64,000 bases of DNA from an uncultured Bryobacteraceae bacterium (GTDB lineage Bacteria; Acidobacteriota; Terriglobia; Bryobacterales; Bryobacteraceae): contig CAKZUE010000016.1 in the NCBI GenBank assembly GCA_937920635.1, positions 1 to 64,000 of the forward strand, given 5' to 3'. Shown piece by piece: positions 61,501-64,000 of this stretch; within the stretch, counting starts at the first letter, position 1, and every line of letters begins with the position of its first letter. Made by a program: the position numbers and the translations under genes. The notes below the pieces were generated by a model. That model was not told the DNA's origin, did no database searches, and saw nothing but the letters and a program-made list of their open reading frames with translations.

Positions 61501-63057
61501 ATGCCCGGAATCCAGCGCGCCCTCCTCAGTGTCACCGATAAAACCGGCCTCGCCGATTTCGCCCGCGGCCTAGCCTCGTTCGGCGTCGAATTGATCTCCA
61601 CCGGCGGCACCGCCCGCCTGCTGCGCGAGGCCGGCCTCCCCGTGCGCGACGTCAGCGAAGTCACCGGTTTTCCTGAAATCCTCGACGGCCGCGTCAAGAC
61701 CATCCACCCTGTCATCGCCGCCGGCGTCCTGGCCCGGCGCGATGTGGCCGAGCACCGCGCCGCCCTCGCCGAGCACGGCATCGCGCCCATCGACATGGTC
61801 GTCGTCAATCTCTACGCCTTCGAGAAGGCCGCCGCAAAGCCCGGCGCTACGGTGGAGGAACTGATCGAGAACATCGACATCGGCGGCCCCACCATGATCC
61901 GCGCCGCCGCCAAGAACTACCAGGACGTCGCCGTGGTCACCTCCACCGGCGACTACGAGGCGCTGCTCGAAGAGATGCGCGCCTCCGGCGGCTCGCTCAG
62001 CCTGCGCACCTGCTGGAACCTCGCCCGCAAGGCGTTCGCTCTCACTGCGCGATACGACGCCGCCATCACCGCGCGCCTCGCCTCCATCGAATGCACCGAA
62101 GAGGGCTTCTCCGATCAGTCATCCGATCTGCCCGCCGCGCTGCACGTCCTCCTGCCCCGCCGGCAGCAGCTCCGCTACGGCGAAAACCCGCACCAGAAAG
62201 CTGCTCTCTATGCGCAGGGTTCTGATGGCATCGCCAACGGCACGCAGCTTCATGGGAAAGAGCTCAGTTTCAACAATCTCGTCGATCTCGACGCCGCCTG
62301 GCAGCTCGCCTGCGAGTTCTCGTCTCCCGCCGCCGTCATCATCAAGCACACCAACCCCTGCGGCTGCGCCGAGCAGGATTCGCTCGTCGAGGCTTACCGC
62401 AAGGCTTACGAGGCCGACCCCGTCTCCGCCTTCGGCGGCGTGCTCGCCTTCAATCGCGAAGTGGACGCCGACACCGCGCTCGAAGTCTCGAAGCTCTTCG
62501 TCGAAGCCATCGCCGCGCCCGCCTTCTCCGAACAGGCGCTCGTCATCCTGCGCGCGAAAAAGAATCTCCGCCTCGTCTCGGTCCAGGGCGGCGTGCCCGC
62601 GGATCCGGTGCTGCGCTCCATCACCGGCGGCGTACTCGTGCAGACGCCCGACCTGCTGACGCTCGACCCCGCCTCGCTGCGCGCCGTCACCCAACGCCAG
62701 CCCACCGCCGAGGAGATGGCCGCGCTGGAATTCGCCTGGAAGGTCTGCAAGCACGTCAAGTCCAACGCCATCGTCTACGCCCGCCGCGGCCAGCTTTTGA
62801 GCGCCGGCGCCGGACAGATGAGCCGCGTCTTTTCCGCTGAAATCGGCGCAAAAAAATCCGTGCTTCCACTGGAGGGCTGCGTCGCCGCCTCCGATGCCTT
62901 CTTCCCGTTCCCCGACGGGCTGGAAACGGTCGTCTCGCACGGCGCCACGGCCGTGATTCAGCCCGGCGGCTCGGTGAAGGATGAAGAGGTCATCGCCGCC
63001 GCCAACCGCCTGGGCGTCGCCATGGTTTTCACCGGCATCCGCCACTTCCGGCACTGA
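61501..63057 (+). CDS. purH: bifunctional AICAR transformylase / IMP cyclohydrolase
   Basis: A 518-residue bifunctional enzyme that completes purine synthesis. The N-terminal IMP cyclohydrolase domain (about 1-195) includes ALLSVTDKTGLADFARGL, STGGTARLLREAG and GRVKTIHPVI. The C-terminal transformylase domain includes YGENPHQKAALY, the catalytic Lys-His in KHTNPCGCAEQ, SAFGGVLAFNREVD and the closing GSVKDEEVIAAANRLGVAMVFTGIRHFRH. The ATG is preceded by an AGAATA box and no clear Shine-Dalgarno. All residues and the length are normal. Confidence 0.97.
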   Translation: MPGIQRALLSVTDKTGLADFARGLASFGVELISTGGTARLLREAGLPVRDVSEVTGFPEILDGRVKTIHPVIAAGVLARRDVAEHRAALAEHGIAPIDMVVVNLYAFEKAAAKPGATVEELIENIDIGGPTMIRAAAKNYQDVAVVTSTGDYEALLEEMRASGGSLSLRTCWNLARKAFALTARYDAAITARLASIECTEEGFSDQSSDLPAALHVLLPRRQQLRYGENPHQKAALYAQGSDGIANGTQLHGKELSFNNLVDLDAAWQLACEFSSPAAVIIKHTNPCGCAEQDSLVEAYRKAYEADPVSAFGGVLAFNREVDADTALEVSKLFVEAIAAPAFSEQALVILRAKKNLRLVSVQGGVPADPVLRSITGGVLVQTPDLLTLDPASLRAVTQRQPTAEEMAALEFAWKVCKHVKSNAIVYARRGQLLSAGAGQMSRVFSAEIGAKKSVLPLEGCVAASDAFFPFPDGLETVVSHGATAVIQPGGSVKDEEVIAAANRLGVAMVFTGIRHFRH

Positions 63058-63061
63058 GCCG

Positions 63062-63484
63062 TCAGGACTGGCCGAGCAAGCGGACCTCCACGCCCTGCCA
63101 CCCGCCCGCCTTCCTTGACAGTTGCAGGTCCGCGGTCACCAGGACCGCTCCCGACCGTCTCGCCAGTGCAATATAGAGGCAATCCGGCAAAGGGTGGTTC
63201 AACGCAAGAGAGACTTCGAACGCCTCCTCGATCAATTCGCCGGGCTCAGCGAGTTCAAGGGTCCCGTACCGGATGACGCTCAGCCATTCTTTCAACGCGC
63301 GTCCGGCTGCGGCTGGAGAAATCTGCCCGACCCGCGCTTTGCGCGAAAGCCCGGTTGCCACCTCGGTCACGATCAGGCCGGGTGCAAGCAGAACGTCGCC
63401 CCCCAGCAGGAAGCTCCGCGCCTCAGCCCGCCTTTCTTCGGGAACGAGCCACTTGATGGCTACGCTGGCGTCGACCACGTACAT
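63062..63484 (-). CDS. vapC: VapC-type PIN-domain toxin
   Basis: A 140-residue PIN-domain ribonuclease. The acidic active-site residues are visible: D5 in VVDASVAIKW, E41 in VTEVATGL, D100 in LPDCLYIALA and D118 in LVTADLQL. The start ATG at 63484 lies 62 bases inside the end of the antitoxin gene. It is predicted to cleave RNA when released from its antitoxin. Confidence 0.92.
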   Translation of the reverse strand: MYVVDASVAIKWLVPEERRAEARSFLLGGDVLLAPGLIVTEVATGLSRKARVGQISPAAAGRALKEWLSVIRYGTLELAEPGELIEEAFEVSLALNHPLPDCLYIALARRSGAVLVTADLQLSRKAGGWQGVEVRLLGQS

Positions 63485-63734
63485 CGAAACGTTCCTCCAT
63501 CTCCTGCCGCGCTTCCCGGATGAGCGGTGTGCTGTCCGGAAGAGTCCCGCTCTCCTGTTCGATCGCGGCGCAGAGCGTGTCCAGTTTTCTCAGGATCTTT
63601 CGCCGCTGCTCGATCATTTCCTCGTGAAGGAGCTGGCGCAGACGCTCTTCCAGGCTGATCCCCTCGCTGGCCGCTCTTTGCTTGTGCCACTCCACCAGCC
63701 AGTCGGGAACGTTGCGAATCTTGACGTCAGCCAT
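63423..63734 (-). CDS. vapB: VapB/FitA-type ribbon-helix-helix antitoxin
   Basis: A 103-residue protein with an N-terminal ribbon-helix-helix motif (MADVKIRNVPDWLVEWHKQRAASEGISLEERLRQLLHEEM) that would bind DNA. A helical region that should wrap the VapC toxin follows. The start is M3 of the frame (63734). Its 3' end overlaps vapC by 62 bases, which is long for such a pair. The last 20 residues are encoded inside vapC in another frame and may not matter for function. Confidence 0.88.
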   Translation of the reverse strand: MADVKIRNVPDWLVEWHKQRAASEGISLEERLRQLLHEEMIEQRRKILRKLDTLCAAIEQESGTLPDSTPLIREARQEMEERFDVRGRRQRSHQVARSRRKAG

Positions 63735-63816
63735 TTGCAATTGCCTCTGCCCTCAGATTACGCGAAGACCATGATGGGGTCAAACACAAAACGCCGATAG
63801 TGGGGGCATGGGGGCG

Positions 63817-64000
63817 TCAGGCGCTCTGGCGTACCCGCCCCAGTGCGTGCAGCCGCCGCCCCAGATAATCCGCCAATCGCTCGTGCGGGTCGAAGCCCAC
63901 CACGGCTCGCGCGTTCGCGACAAAGTTGGACAGCACGTTCAGGTCGTAAAACACCGGCTCGCCCGTGCGGTGGTCGACGATGTACTCGATCCCGCACAGG
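63817..64000 (-). CDS. C-terminal end of an ATP-grasp (RimK-like) protein, cut by the window
   Basis: The minus-strand frame from the window edge gives 60 residues ending at TGA 63817-63819. It reads IEYIVDHRTGEPVFYDLNVLSNFVANA and VVGFDPHERLADYLGRRL. The E-x-x-x-D ... Y-D-x-N pattern is the last metal/ATP-binding segment of ATP-grasp ligases of the RimK type. The remainder lies outside the window. Its substrate is unknown. Confidence 0.75.
   Translation of the reverse strand, partial: LCGIEYIVDHRTGEPVFYDLNVLSNFVANARAVVGFDPHERLADYLGRRLHALGRVRQSA

Noticed and set aside
63758-63997. 79-codon minus-strand frame at the window end
   Set aside because: It is out of frame with the ATP-grasp C-terminus that occupies the same DNA and has no protein-like motif.

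Overview
The window is high-GC DNA (roughly 65 percent by eye, not computed) with tightly packed genes and long antisense open frames. The gene content points to an acidobacterium, most likely the Bryobacterales/Solibacteraceae group. The evidence is a 1059-residue TonB-receptor-like protein with an N-terminal carboxypeptidase-regulatory domain, many Tat-signal-bearing sugar-type enzymes, ECF sigma/FecR-type anti-sigma pairing, and a small bacterial-microcompartment locus. This assignment is an inference from gene content. There is no rRNA here to confirm it.

Layout. 1-7.4 kb: tRNA-Leu(CAG) with its terminator, a putative lipoprotein, a 2Fe-2S ferredoxin divergent from argS, two tandem paralogous polytopic membrane proteins, and a LarA-family lactate racemase. 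7.4-11.3 kb: a DHH phosphoesterase and a three-gene ABC export operon, one of whose permeases carries a BamE/SmpA-like inserted domain. 11.7-18.8 kb: the TonB-type receptor, converging with an ECF sigma / 820-residue anti-sigma-like / ABC ATPase operon. 19-25.4 kb: an amidase plus actin-like ATPase pair, a secreted ADP-ribosylglycohydrolase-like protein, a gluzincin peptidase and an MFS transporter. 25.4-31.9 kb: recJ, a hypothetical gene, a CoA-acylating aldehyde dehydrogenase with a single BMC-H shell protein, htpX and an rRNA methyltransferase.

31.9-37.4 kb: a structured leader with a possible micro-ORF, followed by a compact corrinoid methyltransfer operon. It encodes a corrinoid protein, a homocysteine S-methyltransferase domain, DUF1638, a UroD-type methyltransferase and a RACo-type reductive activator. 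It lacks an obvious folate methyltransferase, so it may feed methyl groups directly to homocysteine. 38.4-44.3 kb: an acyl-CoA dehydrogenase followed by ETF:quinone oxidoreductase and both ETF subunits. 44.7-49.9 kb: a GntR regulator with its own promoter/operator, convergent with a Gfo/Idh - alcohol dehydrogenase - split transketolase operon. 50-55.2 kb: ubiX, tRNA-Ser(TGA), a Tat-type oxidoreductase, and a LutC plus fused LutB-LutA lactate oxidation pair. 55.3-59.3 kb: three more Tat-signal enzymes (mannonate-dehydratase-like, DegT-like, ceramidase-like). 59.5-64 kb: a coiled-coil lipoprotein, NAD-type isocitrate dehydrogenase, purH, a VapBC pair and the 3' end of an ATP-grasp gene.

Two themes cut across the window. 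A palindromic repeat of about 30 bp (three copies) sits directly at stop codons and looks able to terminate transcription. Several genes without a Shine-Dalgarno have a -10-like hexamer only 5-6 nt before the start codon, which suggests leaderless transcripts. I saw no CRISPR array, prophage, complete insertion sequence or rRNA.
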